Part shown: positions 35,755 through 47,813 of the stretch, piece by piece | Layout: each line of letters starts with the position of its first letter | Numbering within the stretch: position 1 is the first letter of the stretch | Assembly: GCF_019097595.1 (NCBI RefSeq) | Contig: NC_080734.1 | Coordinates: 9,989,392-10,053,391 of the forward strand | DNA length: 64,000 bases | Source of the DNA: Hemibagrus wyckioides | Taxonomy: Eukaryota > Chordata > Actinopteri > Siluriformes > Bagridae | Reading direction: 5' to 3' | Translations under genes and position numbers: made by a program | Notes under the pieces: model-generated | What the model was told of the DNA's origin: nothing | Database searches by the model: none | Seen by the model: the letters and a program-made list of their open reading frames with translations, nothing else

Positions 35755-35960
35755 CAATTCAGCAAGTCAGTGACTGGATACAAAGGGAAGCCATTAGCCA
35801 GATCAGCAACCAAGAGGCCAAAGATATGCTACCACCACCATGCTTCACTGTGGAAATGCTTTTCTAAGTGTGATGAGCAGTGCGCAGTGGAGAAATAAAA
35901 TTGTTCTCCAAGTGTTCAAACTGAGCCCATGGTTGTTCTAGATCCATTAGTCTCACTTAT
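35755..35960 (-). pseudogene. Short Tc1-like transposase relic, second copy
   Basis: ATGCTACCACCACCATGCTT, the reverse complement of the KHGGGS region, is preceded by CATTAGCCAGATCAGCAACC, also seen near 34950. Both probably come from the same Tc1 family. Confidence 0.5.
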
Positions 35961-37404
35961 TTCACTAAGCCTGGCTTTTTTGAGCTAGCAGTTCTTCCAT
36001 AATATCTGTTTATACACTTATTTGTGCCTATAGCTTTCAAACGTAGTTGTATTATGTTTGTATGTTTATGTATTTTTTTCCGTGATCAGTTAGACACTGC
36101 TATGTGTTCTTTTAACAAACAAAAAGAATATCCCCATCATATGTCAGCAGTGTATGAGCAGCGTGCTTAAATTATGGGGTTTGTTTTGTTTTTTGCTAAG
36201 CATGATTGTTCTATAGGACATATTTCCTTCCTGGGTCACTTGTTCTCCTTGTCTACTCTATGCTTCGCACGCACAATACACAGTCCTACCGACTGCACAA
36301 TTTATTACTGCAATGCTATCTTGTTATCCGCAGCAACGGCTGAATCAGGACTTCAGAGACAGTTTGCTGTTTTAGCACGTCAGAAATGACAAATTGAGCA
36401 AATGACACAATGAAAATTTGTCATTATGTTTAAACATCAAGACAGATCAGAGCAGTGCTATTAAAAGGTAGAATTGAATTGGTGCTTTATACAAAAGGAA
36501 TCGAGATTGGTACTGGAAAACAAGGCTATATCTAGAGAAGGGCTAATATGATCCTACTAGAAAGCCTTTGTTCTGTGTGGGGTGCAGTTGAAGCACCAGG
36601 AGTGTGGACATGCTGCTGTGGGTCACTGGGCTAATTCAGCTCTGATCCCTGCATGGGAGCTGTGAAGCTGAAAGAAGCAGGCTAATGCATCAAAGGTCTG
36701 AGCCTCTGTCGAGTGTGTTCTCGTATGACTGATCACCACATACCTCACTTTAATTTAAAGTCAATGGCATCTATAGATACCTGTCACAACAGAAGAGCTA
36801 CTAATGCATTTCTACTCCAGTGGAGCCTCTTCAGACACTAGGTTTACTCCTTAAACGTCAGGCTAGTGGAGAAACAAGGAAGAAAGAAAAGAGCTCAGCA
36901 ATCTTTCAAAAGGCTTTTCCTCCTGTCTAGTATGACAGAAGGGCTATGGATTCATGGACCATTTATTTTTAAGATGAATCAGAACTGTAAAAGTCCACAC
37001 TGAGCTTTTTCAGAGCGATCCACGGGAGTCAGACTGAACCCCTGAGCCATTCTCTTTTAAGAGAAATAAATTTTTATCCTGAGACTAAAGGTTTCTCAGT
37101 GAGGAATTATGCATATCATAAAGAAAGGTGTGAAAATTTAAAGCATTGAAGCTAATTCATGCTTTTTTGTGAGGCATAGAGACAGACAGTGGTATAGATA
37201 TTTATTATATAGTTTAACCTATTATATACGGTTCAACCTAAGCATAAGGAATGATTGAAGGGAGATTTATTAGAGAAAACAGATATATTCTCTCACCATA
37301 TTTTACATGTTTGTTTTTAGAAAAAAAATATGAATAATTTAAAAGGGCATTAAAACCATCAGACGTGGCAAAAAGTGTTCAGAACAAGGCGAACAGGAGG
37401 CTCT
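35961..37404. other. Repeat-poor intron
   Basis: No recognised repeat. The stretch 36590-36750 has higher GC and could be conserved, but there is no direct evidence. Confidence 0.4.
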
Positions 37405-37655
37405 GGGACACAGAGGGTAGCAATGCTGCCTCACAGTGTCCCTGGGTCATTCATGAGCTCAGGTTAGAGTCTTAGCCTGCTTCTGTTCTCCATGTCCATA
37501 TGGATTCCTCAAAGTCCTCTGGTTTCCTTCCATACACATCGCAGTAGGTGGATTGGCTACTCAAATTTCCCTACAGGTGTGAATGAGAGCGTGAATTTGT
37601 GTGTGCATGGTACTGTGTGATGGACTGCTGTCTTCAGGATGCATTAACACAGGAT
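37405..37655 (+). mobile_element. SINE, Mermaid/Merlin-like
   Basis: GTAGCAATGCTGCCTCACAG, CATGAGCTCAGGTTAGAGTC, CCTCTGGTTTCCTTCCATAC, GGTGGATTGGCTAC, AGGTGTGAATGAGAGCGTGA and TGTGATGGACTGC appear in the order of the family. The 5' head is incomplete and the tail is missing. Confidence 0.75.
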
Positions 37656-38219
37656 TCATGAAATCTAACATGACGCATAGCGGTATAAAGCCGTAACTGA
37701 AAATGATTAAATAAGCAGAACATATTTTGTACAAAATCATACAATCATCCAATAATTCTTCTGTGCTTAGTTACAATTGTATTTGTATTTGCACTATTTG
37801 GGAAAAGCTTTTCCTGAGTATTGCTTACAGAAGTACTCTAGTGAATGTTGAAAATATTGAAAAACATGCTACTGAAAAGCATGCTAATGTCAGTGCAGAT
37901 CGGCCTGATTCTAAAAGAGAGCAAAAAAAGATACTTCCTTCTTATGTCAAGTGCGCACTTAATCTTCAGTCTGCATTTGACGACAGCAAGGACGCCACTA
38001 TTCAGACAACCAAGGGAGGTTTATTCCACCATCTGTGCAGCAGCACAGAAAATAAGCTTGTCTGTCTTGTCTCTTGATGGATGGAAGGTCAAGGTTTGCA
38101 CTGTGTACCAAGAAAAATAACTAGACCATCCAGCATTTTATCCATTTCTGGACAGAGTGATCAAGGAATTGACATGATCAAGGCATGGGCATGCACTCCC
38201 TTACATGGCATTCCAGCTG
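37656..38219. other. Unassigned sequence with overlapping plus-strand frames
   Basis: Open frames of 116 and 91 codons overlap at 37727-38120. They contain VNVENIEKHATEKHANVSAD and DDSKDATIQT but no family was recognised, and the overlap suggests a decayed transposon gene or chance. Confidence 0.3.
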
Positions 38220-38960
38220 CCAAAATATGGCAGCTCAGTTTTTAGCAGTTGTTAACTCGGTGATTTAGCTTTAGAGAATAACCTCCATGATGAGATGCCT
38301 GCCAGACATGTCAAGATACAAGTTGATGGGAATCTCCGGGTGGGAAGGAAATAATGAGTTAGCTGTCATCAGCATAAATATGGTAGGAAAATCCATGTAT
38401 CACATCACCGAGAGAGCAGGTATAGAAAGAAATGATTAGAGGAGCAAGTACTAGGCCTTGAGGGACAGGCTGGCTGATTTAAAGGTCTAAACAATGTCAG
38501 ATTGAAGCCAGATCAGTCTGGAGAGAGACAACTGATTGTTGCTCAATAGATATGAAAGAGAGAGCGCTGGGTATCTGCTGATGCCAGAGAGGTTTGGTCT
38601 GAGTGTTCTGACAATATGTAACACCCTGACAGTGTTGGAGTTGTTTAGTACACTGGCTGATTTTATGGAACCATTTATGATGCATGTAATGAAGAGGAAG
38701 CGGTTATGGGAGACCTCAAGCATTGTTAATGGCATGAGGTCCTGCAGATATTAGATGGGATTACTGTGTACTAGTAGCAATAGCAAGTAAACAGAAATAT
38801 ATTAAGAAGCTGAAAGCAGGAATATGGCTTGTGGGAGAGTGAAGGCAGACGAAATATTGCTAACATTCTCTTTAAAGAAAGTGACAAGATCTTTAGAGTT
38901 TAGGGTTGTTGTTAGTGCAGATGGAAAGAGTTCAGAGAGGGAGTTGCTCTTCTAACTTCT
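38220..38960 (+). repeat. Old dispersed fish repeat, unclassified
   Basis: AGTTAGCTGTCATCAGCATA, a GGTAGGAAAATCCATGTATC block and TAGGCCTTGAGGGACAGGCT follow the order of a dispersed teleost repeat of retroposon origin. Ends are not defined. Confidence 0.45.
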
Positions 38961-40414
38961 ATAAGGTCCGTACCTTTGGGATTCCTCTTTCTTCCTATTA
39001 CAGGCCTTAATTAGCACTGACACAAGCAAAATGGACACACAATCCCCAGTAGACATGAATGCAAATAATGTGAATGCATGTTGTGCCAAGGCATCTCTTG
39101 AGCCTTAGAGTTGTGTACGTGTAAGCTTTTTTAGGTCCGTCAGTAACAACTAATCAAGCAAAACTGCAAGGTAGGAGCTGATGCAACACTTCCTGGGTTT
39201 ATCTGCGATTTATTGTTGTACTACAGTGTGAAATTATGTTATAGATAATGCCGAACAGAATACAGCACATCTGAATATTCACTAGCCTTAACTGTAAAAG
39301 GTTTCTAACAAAATGCTGTAGTGCAGAAGTGAATGTTGACCCAATTCTCCACATTAGCAGGAGCCATCACGGTAACCTGTTGCTACAATGAGTCAAAGAT
39401 TACACCAAACTAGCTTTCAAGCTGTGCTGGTATTTACATATATAACACTGATACACACTCTTCCGTTAATAATTACCTGAATTCATTTTATGTAGGACTT
39501 CACCCAGCCTTGCTATGTCTCAGTATTTGAGAGGGTCAGCACGTCCAAAATTAAGCCCAACATCAAAGCCTAGCGCTAAAAGATCATTTGATCTATTTTG
39601 AATGACACAGTTGCACTTTCATGTCAGTCCATAGACGTCTATAGCATATATAATGAAAATGAACATAACACAATAAAAGCATGAGCAGAGATACAATAAC
39701 CCTGAACACTGTTGCTGTACCAACTCATTGTACTGAAAGGTACTGACCTTTGGAAGCTGACCTTTGTCTATTTGTACTAGCTTAAAAATATGTTTCTGTT
39801 GAAGACTACTAAAAATTCCTGAAAGCCTCATTGGAAAAGAACAGTTTCTAAATTTAAGGTTTTAAATATAAAATTACATTTACATATAGTCTCTGCCTGG
39901 GTAGCCTTTGGGTAAACATTACAAAACTCCAGTGGAAAAAATATTTGATTGTATAATCATATGATATAGAAAAAAATCATTCTTTAGCATTGATTGCACC
40001 GATGCATTGATGGCATTTAAATGTGAAGGCCAAAGGAGCTGAGCAAATCCACAGCAGAGAAGCTGAGTGATTAAGTGGGCTACTGAGAAGCTCTTTGTTT
40101 GCAGATTCCATCAGTGCTGCAGCGTGTTTTTCAATGAGTCCTTTTTAACCAGGACACACAGCAGGAGCTAGCTCAATAATAGCCAGCAGCCTAGGCCTGA
40201 ACAGGTTGCACAGCAGCACCGCTGATCTTCAGCATGCAGCTGAGCTCTGCACTTACACCGAAAAATGATCACTTGATTAATAAGTGAAAATAAAGTGATG
40301 GATGGCAGTTATGAGATAAAGAGACTGTCAGACAAAATATGTATGCTGCTGCAATCATTTTTATTGAAATGACTCACAGTTTTTGACATCAAATTTAAAC
40401 CAAATTAGCACTTT
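38961..40414. other. Unassigned intron sequence
   Basis: No recognised repeat or coding frame. Confidence 0.5.
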
Positions 40415-40565
40415 AGTGTTTCTTGACCCTGTTCCTGAAGGACCACCGCTCTGCACATGCTCCAAACAGACCTCTTTCAAAACAGCTAATTAACAGTCCT
40501 GAACTAGGTTGAACTGGGTGAGCTAAAATAGAAATGCCAAAATATGGAAGATGGTGGTACTCTAC
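40415..40565. mobile_element. Worn hAT-like foldback element
   Basis: TTTCTTGACCCTGTTCCTGA, AGCTAATTAACAGTCCTGAA and a distal GGTGGTACTCTAC match a family whose full ends read CAGGGTTTCTCAACC. The right end is missing. Confidence 0.4.
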
Positions 40566-40742
40566 AATTCATAAAAGACTATTCTAGACCACTTCTATTA
40601 AACTGCAGCAGAAAGAAAAAACAAATTTGCGGTCTAATTAGTAATCTTCATTAATGCAAGGCCATGAATTGAAAATAAGAGCATTCTTAGGGCCACTGAA
40701 ATTCCTCCAAACCTCAGTGCAGCTCAGGAAGTGATCCTCTAT

Positions 40743-40857
40743 AGACCGAGGGTTAAGTGCCTTGCTCAGTGGCACAAAAGTGGCTCTTTGGTAGTCCTGG
40801 GATTTGAACTCAACATCCCAATCACTAGCACAGTACCTTAACTGCTGAGCTACACCA
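40743..40857 (-). mobile_element. tRNA-derived SINE head
   Basis: Minus strand reads GCACTGGTGTAGCTCAGCAG (A box), then GAGTTCAAATCCCAGGACTA (B box) and GCACTTAACCCTCGG. The tail is missing. Confidence 0.8.
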
Positions 40858-42402
40858 GTGCAAGTGATTTGCTGTAAGCACCAAGAAAAAGGAACTAATG
40901 TCTGGAAACTCTCTATGGAGCTCTGTTCCAGCTTCCCAGAATACAGACGTCTTGTCTATGAAAGCCACCATAATAAATGTGGCAAAATTTCCTACATTGA
41001 TCATTCAAGGATCTGCTACATTCAGAGAATGCCTGAATGCCTCAAAGTAATGAATCAGCAGGAGAGTCTCAATAGCACTATTGCTGAAATCATACAAGAA
41101 CAATGACACATGAGCTACTGTGCCCTGTCACGCGCTATCACTGTGTGATAACACATGGAATTTGCGCTCCTCGGATTTAAACACCACATAGCCAAGTCAA
41201 TATGAGGCTGCTAATGATACACCAAAAAGGCAGGCATCCTTGAAATGTGAAAATGTGAAAATCAATCATGGATGACAGCTCATTTAATTAGCTGAGGGAG
41301 GGAAAGCTGAAATTTCAATTACTGAGTAAACAACCATTGCCTCACTTAGATATATTTAACCCCTACAGCCAAGCTTGACACCGATTCATTTTTTTAATGA
41401 GCTATGCATGTGTTGGACAGAGTCTGCTAATCAATGCTATAATGATATGATTTTAGGCATTTTACTCAAACCTACTCTACAGTGTTCCCATTACTTTAAT
41501 TTTTGAACACTGCATAGTGCTTGGATCAAGGTTGCTAGATAATTGCCTGCTAAAGTAACAAAAGCCACTACATCTCTGTCAAGCATACCTAAGCAATAGG
41601 GTACAAGATAAAGAGTAATATATTCTGAATTAATATTATTCAATAATTCATAATAGCAACTATGCAATTCTGTGCACCCTATGGGGTATTTTATTGTGCA
41701 CAATTACAGAGGAACATGCACTTAGGCGGTCAAAATGATATTTAGGACACAAAACAAATCAAATAAACTGTTGTTCATATCATTGCTATTGTGTCCCCAT
41801 CTCCATTTGGTAACACTAAAAGTAATAATTAAAAATAATTACAGATGCCTAAGGAATGCAGTCAAGTGGCAAAAAGTTTAATAATAATTGTGCCTGTGCA
41901 AATGCAAGCATTACAAGTCTCAATTAATTCTGGCACCTTGGAGGAAAACCAAGGCATTAGTCATACAAATATGGTTAGGTCCACGTCCAACTGCAATACA
42001 TTTAATTCAATTAATGTAGCTCAGTAGCAATTTAAACCAGAAGCAGAACTGTGCAGCTTCTACAGTGTTGCAGCACTATGGTGCTATGGTAATCAGTGCA
42101 GGGGTTTTTATTTATTTTTTCCTAAGAAATAAGTCGATCTGTTTGAGCAAAAACCATGATTTTACCTTATTTATGTTACTTGCTGAGAGCAACACGCCTC
42201 TAGACATATGAACAAAATACGACCTTGCAACAATGTGGCTTATAACTTGTGTAAGCACAAAAACAGAAATGTTTCTCTTTTCCACCACTGTCATTGTGTT
42301 GCCATGGAAACAGATGCCACTGACAATCCTGATGTGGATTGACACACCCACACTGTTTTGATCAGGCAGAGAAGATAGGAGTTCACAACCACAACCAACT
42401 GC
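40858..42402. other. Unassigned intron sequence
   Basis: No recognised repeat. Frames at 40858-41106 and 41845-42027 are without family match. Confidence 0.5.
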
Positions 42403-42447
42403 AGATAGATGGATGGATGGATGGATGGATGGATGGATGGATGGATG

Positions 42448-42522
<75 letters not shown>
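42403..42522. repeat. Compound tetranucleotide array (GGAT)n(AGAT)n
   Basis: About 10 GGAT units followed by about 18 AGAT units. The Ile-Tyr-Leu-Ser frames over it are artefacts. Confidence 0.97.
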
Positions 42523-42657
42523 CTCAACCTGATAATGCATCTATGTGATGTGCTAGCCAAAAAAGGCTGATCCATGGAAGCCCCACCTCACACTCTAACC
42601 AGGTCAGAGCTGCTTTGGCAGCTAAAGGGGGAGCTACACAATATTAGGCAAGTGTGT

Positions 42658-42795
42658 ATACTAATCAGCCATAATATTAAAACCACCTGCCTAAAATTGT
42701 GTACATTTACGTTTAGGGCATTTGGCAGACACCCTTATCCAGAGCGAATAACATTTATCTAATTTACGGAGAAGTTTAGGGTTAAGTCGGTTAAG
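42658..42795 (-). mobile_element. Tc1 terminal fragment next to a SINE tail
   Basis: ATCAGCCATAATATTAAAAC followed by CACCTGCCTAA (42664-42695) resembles the end of a Tc1 family related to the elements at 51.7 and 55.2 kb. It is followed directly by TTTAGGGCATTTGGCAGACA and TTATCCAGAGCGAA, the tail of a minus-strand tRNA-SINE at 42708-42795. Confidence 0.6.
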
Positions 42796-43019
42796 TAAGA
42801 GGGTTGTGTAGGTCTCCTTCGTGCCACCAAAACTGCTTTAACCCTTTAAGGCTCCACAAGACCTCTGAAGGTGTGATGTTTATCCAGCACATCCCACACA
42901 TGCTCAAATGGCTTGAGAGCTGGTGTTTTCCTACACAGTGTATTAAATCAAAAGAAGATGGTTATTGTTCATTGGCTGCTGTTCTACTCAAACCGTGCCC
43001 TAAGCTGTGCAGTCTGCAC

Positions 43020-43058
<39 letters not shown>
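43020..43058. repeat. (AAT)n microsatellite
   Basis: About 13 AAT units. It yields poly-Asn or poly-Ile in translated frames. Confidence 0.97.
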
Positions 43059-44035
43059 TGTTTGTCAGTCTTTCAGTACCGAAGCACTTTCAATACTTGC
43101 CGGAAAAAACAAAACAGAGATGAAAAGAGATTTCACTCTGCTGTTATCTCATTTTGCGGTCATTTACAAAGGAAGTAGAAAATTAATTCTAAAGAGGGTC
43201 ATTAGCTGACAGACACATTTTAGTAACAAATGTGGGAAATGTACCGACCGGGTGGACTGTGAATCAATCATCTCTGCTTTCTTCACCATGTCCCAGAGGA
43301 ATCACACACCTATTTACAGACCACACGAACCAGAAAATCAGTCCATTTGCTCTCCCAAACTCAAAAGAGAGTGATACCACCAGCCAGATCGTGAAGTTGC
43401 TCAATATCAGTATAATTTTGTCTTGGCCAATATAATAAGGACAGTTTTTTTTTCTAATAATGGAAAGGCTGTGATTTATAACAGAGGTGCAGGAACTGTT
43501 CTCAATATGTGATGTGCAAAAAGGCACCTTGGGGAATTTTATGATCCATGACAAGACATCTAGGATCATTTCAGAAGTATGCATGTGTCACTGCATATTA
43601 ACAATAGCCTCAGTCCAATGAAGACACCAGTACTCCTACCGGGGAAGATAATTTAATCTTCTCTCTGCTGGGGCTCCCTCTGCTGCAGTGTCTGCCAATA
43701 CTAAATACAGAGTGCCTCTGAAAGGCATGGTAGTGCACAAGCAACTGTGTGGATGTTAAATTCAGACACTGGTGTTTTAGTATTATACTTTCAGGAGGAA
43801 AAAATGTATTAAATTACCAATTCCTTGTCACTGGGTACCCTTAACCCAAATATCTGTTTCAATAAGAGGAAATAAGTATCTTTAGTAGTGGGTTTGTCAT
43901 TTAATATGCACCCACTTATATATCCATATATCTATTCATATTCATAAGCATAAACATATAAATCTTATAAATCTTTTATAAGCATAACATATATACATTA
44001 TATATACTCTGTGTGTGAGTGAGTGTCAAGTTCTA
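43059..44035. other. Unassigned intron sequence
   Basis: No recognised repeat. Short frames at 43232-43584 lack family resemblance. Confidence 0.5.
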
Positions 44036-45055
44036 TACAGAAATGCTGCAAAAAATGTCCTCATGCAAATGAAACCATTATATAAGACATTATAAATGAT
44101 GTTGCAATTGCAATCATGGATAGATTTGTCAGGAACAACATTATTGAGCAGAAAATATGGCAGAGAGGTAGCTAACACCTTTAACATACTGGTCAACTGC
44201 ATAATAAGCAGGTGGACTGTTCAGGGAACCACAACTGATGATCCCATGCAAGAAATGCTCACAGAGGTAAGAAAGGAGCCAGGAGTCAATGGAAAAGTTG
44301 CAGGATGAGCTGAAAGCAGTAGGATTAACAGTTACATAGTGCAACAAACTGCTCTGAAATTATCTCCAGTCCAAAATAATATAAAAGAGAAATAGAACTC
44401 TTTGGCAAATATTCAACTCACATTTAGATAAAGAAGACTTGCATGTATGATCCTAACAACACCATACACAGTGAAGTATGGAGGTGGGAGTATCATGATA
44501 TGGGGCTGCAAAAGGTACTAGGACATCATCAAAGGAAATATGGATGGAGTGATGTCTGAGGACAAAGGAGAATTCAATATCATCAGCCAAAAAAATAATT
44601 AATCTGGGAAGAATATTGAGGTTCTAACAAGACAATGACCCTAAACCTGTAGCCAAAATAACTAAGGAAAGCCTTGCATGGCCTAGCCAATTCCCTGACT
44701 TAAATCCTATTGAAGATTTATGGATGATTTCGAAATTACGAGTCCATCAGAGGGACCTTCATAACTTTGTGGAAGAGAAAATTGGGCAAGAGGATAAAAC
44801 TGAACCATAATGGTTCCAAAAACCTAATTACTTACTGTAGACATCTCTAGCCTGTAACTGCCAACAGCGGCTTTAGAACAAAGTATTAAAGATTCTTTGT
44901 TTATGCTTGAGAATGCACATTTTTTGGATTATATTTTTATATAGAAAGTTAAAAGGAAAAGGCGTTAAGTCTGTAAATTTTAAGTGGATATACACACTGG
45001 AAGTATATTATATAATAAAAGCTAAAGTGTCCTAACACTTACATCCCTCACTGTA
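44036..45055 (+). mobile_element. Decayed Tc1-like element, about 1.0 kb
   Basis: The left end TACAGAAATGCTGCAAAAAA followed by TGTCCT and the right end AAAGTGTCCTAACACTTACA ending CTGTA are worn inverted repeats. Inside, plus-strand remnants read KYGGGSIMIWG (44478-44510), QDNDPKPVAKI with the second catalytic aspartate (44628-44660) and PDLNPIEDLW with the glutamate (44694-44723). Stops and shifts separate them and the N-terminus is not clear. Confidence 0.8.
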
Positions 45056-45383
45056 CTGTAGCTCTATTATACATATACAAACATAACAACAAAGTGGATT
45101 CTTTTTCATTTTGGTTGTTATCTAATATGTAATAGTGGGCCTTGTTGCTTTCTCACAGTGCCACTCCAATTAAGCAGGCTGCTGTGTGCCATGAGACTGA
45201 AAATGCATCCATTTTTGAAGAGCACCTGTTTTGCGGACAGCCAGGTTGCACATGGCAACACCACAGAGCTCAGAGAAGAAGTCAGATTCCTCATTAGCCT
45301 GGCCAGCTACAGACACTCACTTTCAAATTAATCCAGCTACAAGAAGTTGATGAGGTGATCTCATGTTAAGGCTATGCCTCATG

Positions 45384-45421
<38 letters not shown>

Positions 45422-45668
45422 ACACACACACACCCCTTACCCCCATCATATGTTGTTATAAATTGCAGCAATAAAACCAGGTATGAGCAACTGTGTGTGA
45501 AACATACAATGTGATCTGCTGTAAAGTTTGATGTTTTCACATCAATAACAGTGATTTACATGTGAAATAAAGGCTATCTGGAAAAGAGTGCTAATATTGA
45601 CTTATATGTTTTTAATTGCAAGCTTTCTAGCTCGTTTCTCAAAAATAAAGGTGTAATGCCTGTAAATA
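45056..45668. other. Intron with CT and CA runs
   Basis: A (CT)n run at 45386-45419 passes directly into a CA run at 45421-45432. Otherwise nothing recognised. Confidence 0.8.
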
Positions 45669-46174
45669 TACAGTTTAGATGCCAAAAGACACCTGACCAT
45701 CAGACTCGTGGTTTCTGAACATCCCATTCCAGATTTAGTCCCACATTACTGTGATAATAGCTGCCACTCTTCTGAGAAGGCACAAGATTTTGGAACAAGG
45801 CTGTGCGGATTTGCTCATTCAGCCACAAGAGCATTTAGTGAGGTCAGACACTGATGATGGGTGATGCTTGGGGGCAGTCTGCATTTCAGTTCATCCCTAA
45901 AGGTGTTCAGCGGGTTTGAGGTCAAGGCTCTGTGCAGGACACTCGAGTTCTTCCGATCTAATGATGACAAACCATCTTCAAGGACGTGCACAGGAGCATT
46001 GTTATGCACAGTACAGGTTTGAGCCCACTAGTTCCAGTGAATGGAAATTGTGATGCTGCAGTATACAAAATTCCATCCAATCTTGCTGCTTTAAACTTTG
46101 TTGTAACAGCTTGGGGAAGAACCACATATGGGTGTGATGGTCAGGTGACCACAGACTTCTGGCCATGCACTGTA
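45669..46174 (-). mobile_element. Tc1-derived non-autonomous element, family T copy 2
   Basis: Inverted ends TACAGTTTAGATGCCAAAAG and, from the right, TACAGTGCATGGCCAGAAGT, each followed inward by CACCTGACCATCA, bound 506 bases. The body has CATTCAGCCACAAGAGCATT and GTGTTCAGCGGGTTTGAGGT, antisense pieces of a Tc1 transposase C-terminus. This is the best-bounded of the four copies. Confidence 0.88.
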
Positions 46175-47057
46175 TGCATTACATTATCATATATATAATG
46201 TATATGACTAGAAAGATAAGACTTTTTTGTACTTTTTCAATATGTCTCTAGGTCAAAATGGTTACGTGTTTACGTTTAATTTATAGTCGTAGCATAATGC
46301 AAAAATGTCATGGTTTACAAATTGTGAGTCTTGAGCATCTGAGTTGTACTAGGTGCTCAGGATGGCTAGAACTATTATTATGTGGTTATAATGGTAAGTA
46401 ATAGAAAGGCATGACATGTCAGCTTCACTTAATTCAGAAAACACCTTTGAAAAATATCTGAAAATACATGAAAGTGTCATTTAAGATGATAAATATACTG
46501 TATTATTAACAGGTTCCTAAAACAAAGAGCCACAGATTATTTGTTTGTAAAAAAAAAAAAGAAAAAAAGAAAAAAAGGCCAACGGCTCTCCAAGAAAGAA
46601 TCAATCTCATAATCTTATCAGTTTGAATCAATTTTTTTCACAATCATTTATAAAAGAGCAGGAAATGGTTTAGGTATGCTTAGCAGAAAGTGCAGGGCTA
46701 CTGGATACACACAAGTTGTGCTGATGCATTCGGGTCAGTGGTTACTTTATCTCCTTGAGTCAAAAGAAATGATTCTTCACCTACAAGTGAAGGCACATAC
46801 GTGATTTCTGTCTATGATGCTTGTGATTTAAGGATGGCTTTGGTTGAATGTGAGCTGTGATGACGTCACACAACGTGTCTTGGTTCAAATCTGTGGAAAA
46901 TCTGAGGTAATGTTGAAATACTTTTGTACAGTTTGCTTGATTTTGCGTTACAAAATCAATTCTGATCAATTCGCTACCTCCTCTGAGCAAATTCATGGTC
47001 CAAGGGTTTATGTAGGCAATTTATTCCTTCATCTTTAGTTACTACTTTACCATGGTT
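46175..47057. other. Unassigned intron sequence
   Basis: An A-rich stretch at 46549-46577; no recognised gene or mobile element. Confidence 0.5.
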
Positions 47058-47813
47058 GTGTAGGTCCTGAGCCTATCCTGGGAACATGTGCATGAGGTGG
47101 GATTACACCCTGGACTGGACACCAGAACATCGCAGGGCACAATGAACACACATTCATATACTCATTCACACATATGGATAACCAGTTTACCCACTAACAT
47201 GATGTTGGAGTTGGGAAATATATACAGACATGTAAAGCATGTGAAATAATGAAACATACAGGGTGGGGCATAAAGATTTTGAATGAATATAAAAAAGAAC
47301 ACAACTATCTAGAAAAAAAGTGATTATATTTTTGAAAAGTACACAAAAAACAGTTTTGTTTTAATGGGTTTTAAAAATTATATCAGACAAATGGTGGCCG
47401 TTGTTGGCAATACATTGATGGAGTCGTTCCCGGAAGTTCTCCATGACTCTCTGTGTCATCTCAGGTGGTATTGCGTCGATTTCCTCTTGGATCCTTTCCT
47501 TCAAATCCTCAAGATTTCAAGGACGATATCGTAAAACCTTTTCCTTTAGGTATCCCCAAAGGAAAAAGTCACAAGGGCTTAAATCTGGTGACCTTGCCAG
47601 CCACCCCACGTCTCCCCTTAAAGAGATCAAATGCCCAGGAAACATTTCCCTCAACACTGCAAGCGAACGTCGTGCTGCGTGACCCGCCTCTCTACTGCCA
47701 CTACAGCCCATACGGTGCCCACTCCAAATGTGGGAGATCTTTATGCCCCACCCTGTATAAACAGTAACCTGAGCTCAGGACCGAACCAGGGACTGTGGTT
47801 TTCATAGCGCATC
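47058..47813 (-). mobile_element. SINE interrupted by a mariner-type miniature element
   Basis: Minus-strand SINE parts are 47058-47256 (CCTGAGCCTATCCTGGGAAC, CATCGCAGGGCAC, CACATTCATATACTCATTCA) and 47758-47813 (ACAGTAACCTGAGCTCAGGA, CCGAACCAGGGAC). The split falls at a TA. Confidence 0.85.
47257..47757 (-). mobile_element. Mariner/IS630-type non-autonomous element
   Basis: Perfect 21-base inverted ends, TACAGGGTGGGGCATAAAGA plus T, enclose 501 bases and include the TA target. Inside on the minus strand is a C-terminal transposase fragment with WLARSPDLSPCDFFLWGYLK (47542-47601), followed after a frame change by a stretch translating to a NNGHH-type end. The motif style SPDLSPCDFFLW is that of mariner-like transposases common in arthropods. 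The N-terminal part is gone. Confidence 0.88.

Noticed and set aside
37727..38120. Overlapping plus-strand frames of 116 and 91 codons as a possible gene
   Set aside because: No recognised domain, no splice or promoter evidence, and the two frames overlap. It may be a decayed transposon gene, but this cannot be shown.
40743..40857. Possible tRNA gene because of A- and B-box motifs; similar at 33712-33894 and 28365-28533
   Set aside because: The motifs are the heads of tRNA-derived SINEs, followed by SINE bodies, and do not fold into a full cloverleaf.
42112..42575. Long open frames rich in Ile-Tyr-Leu-Ser, also at 10529-10771 and 53566-53811
   Set aside because: They are translations of GGAT/AGAT arrays, where a repeat of four bases gives an open frame in every register without stops. 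There is no domain or splice context.
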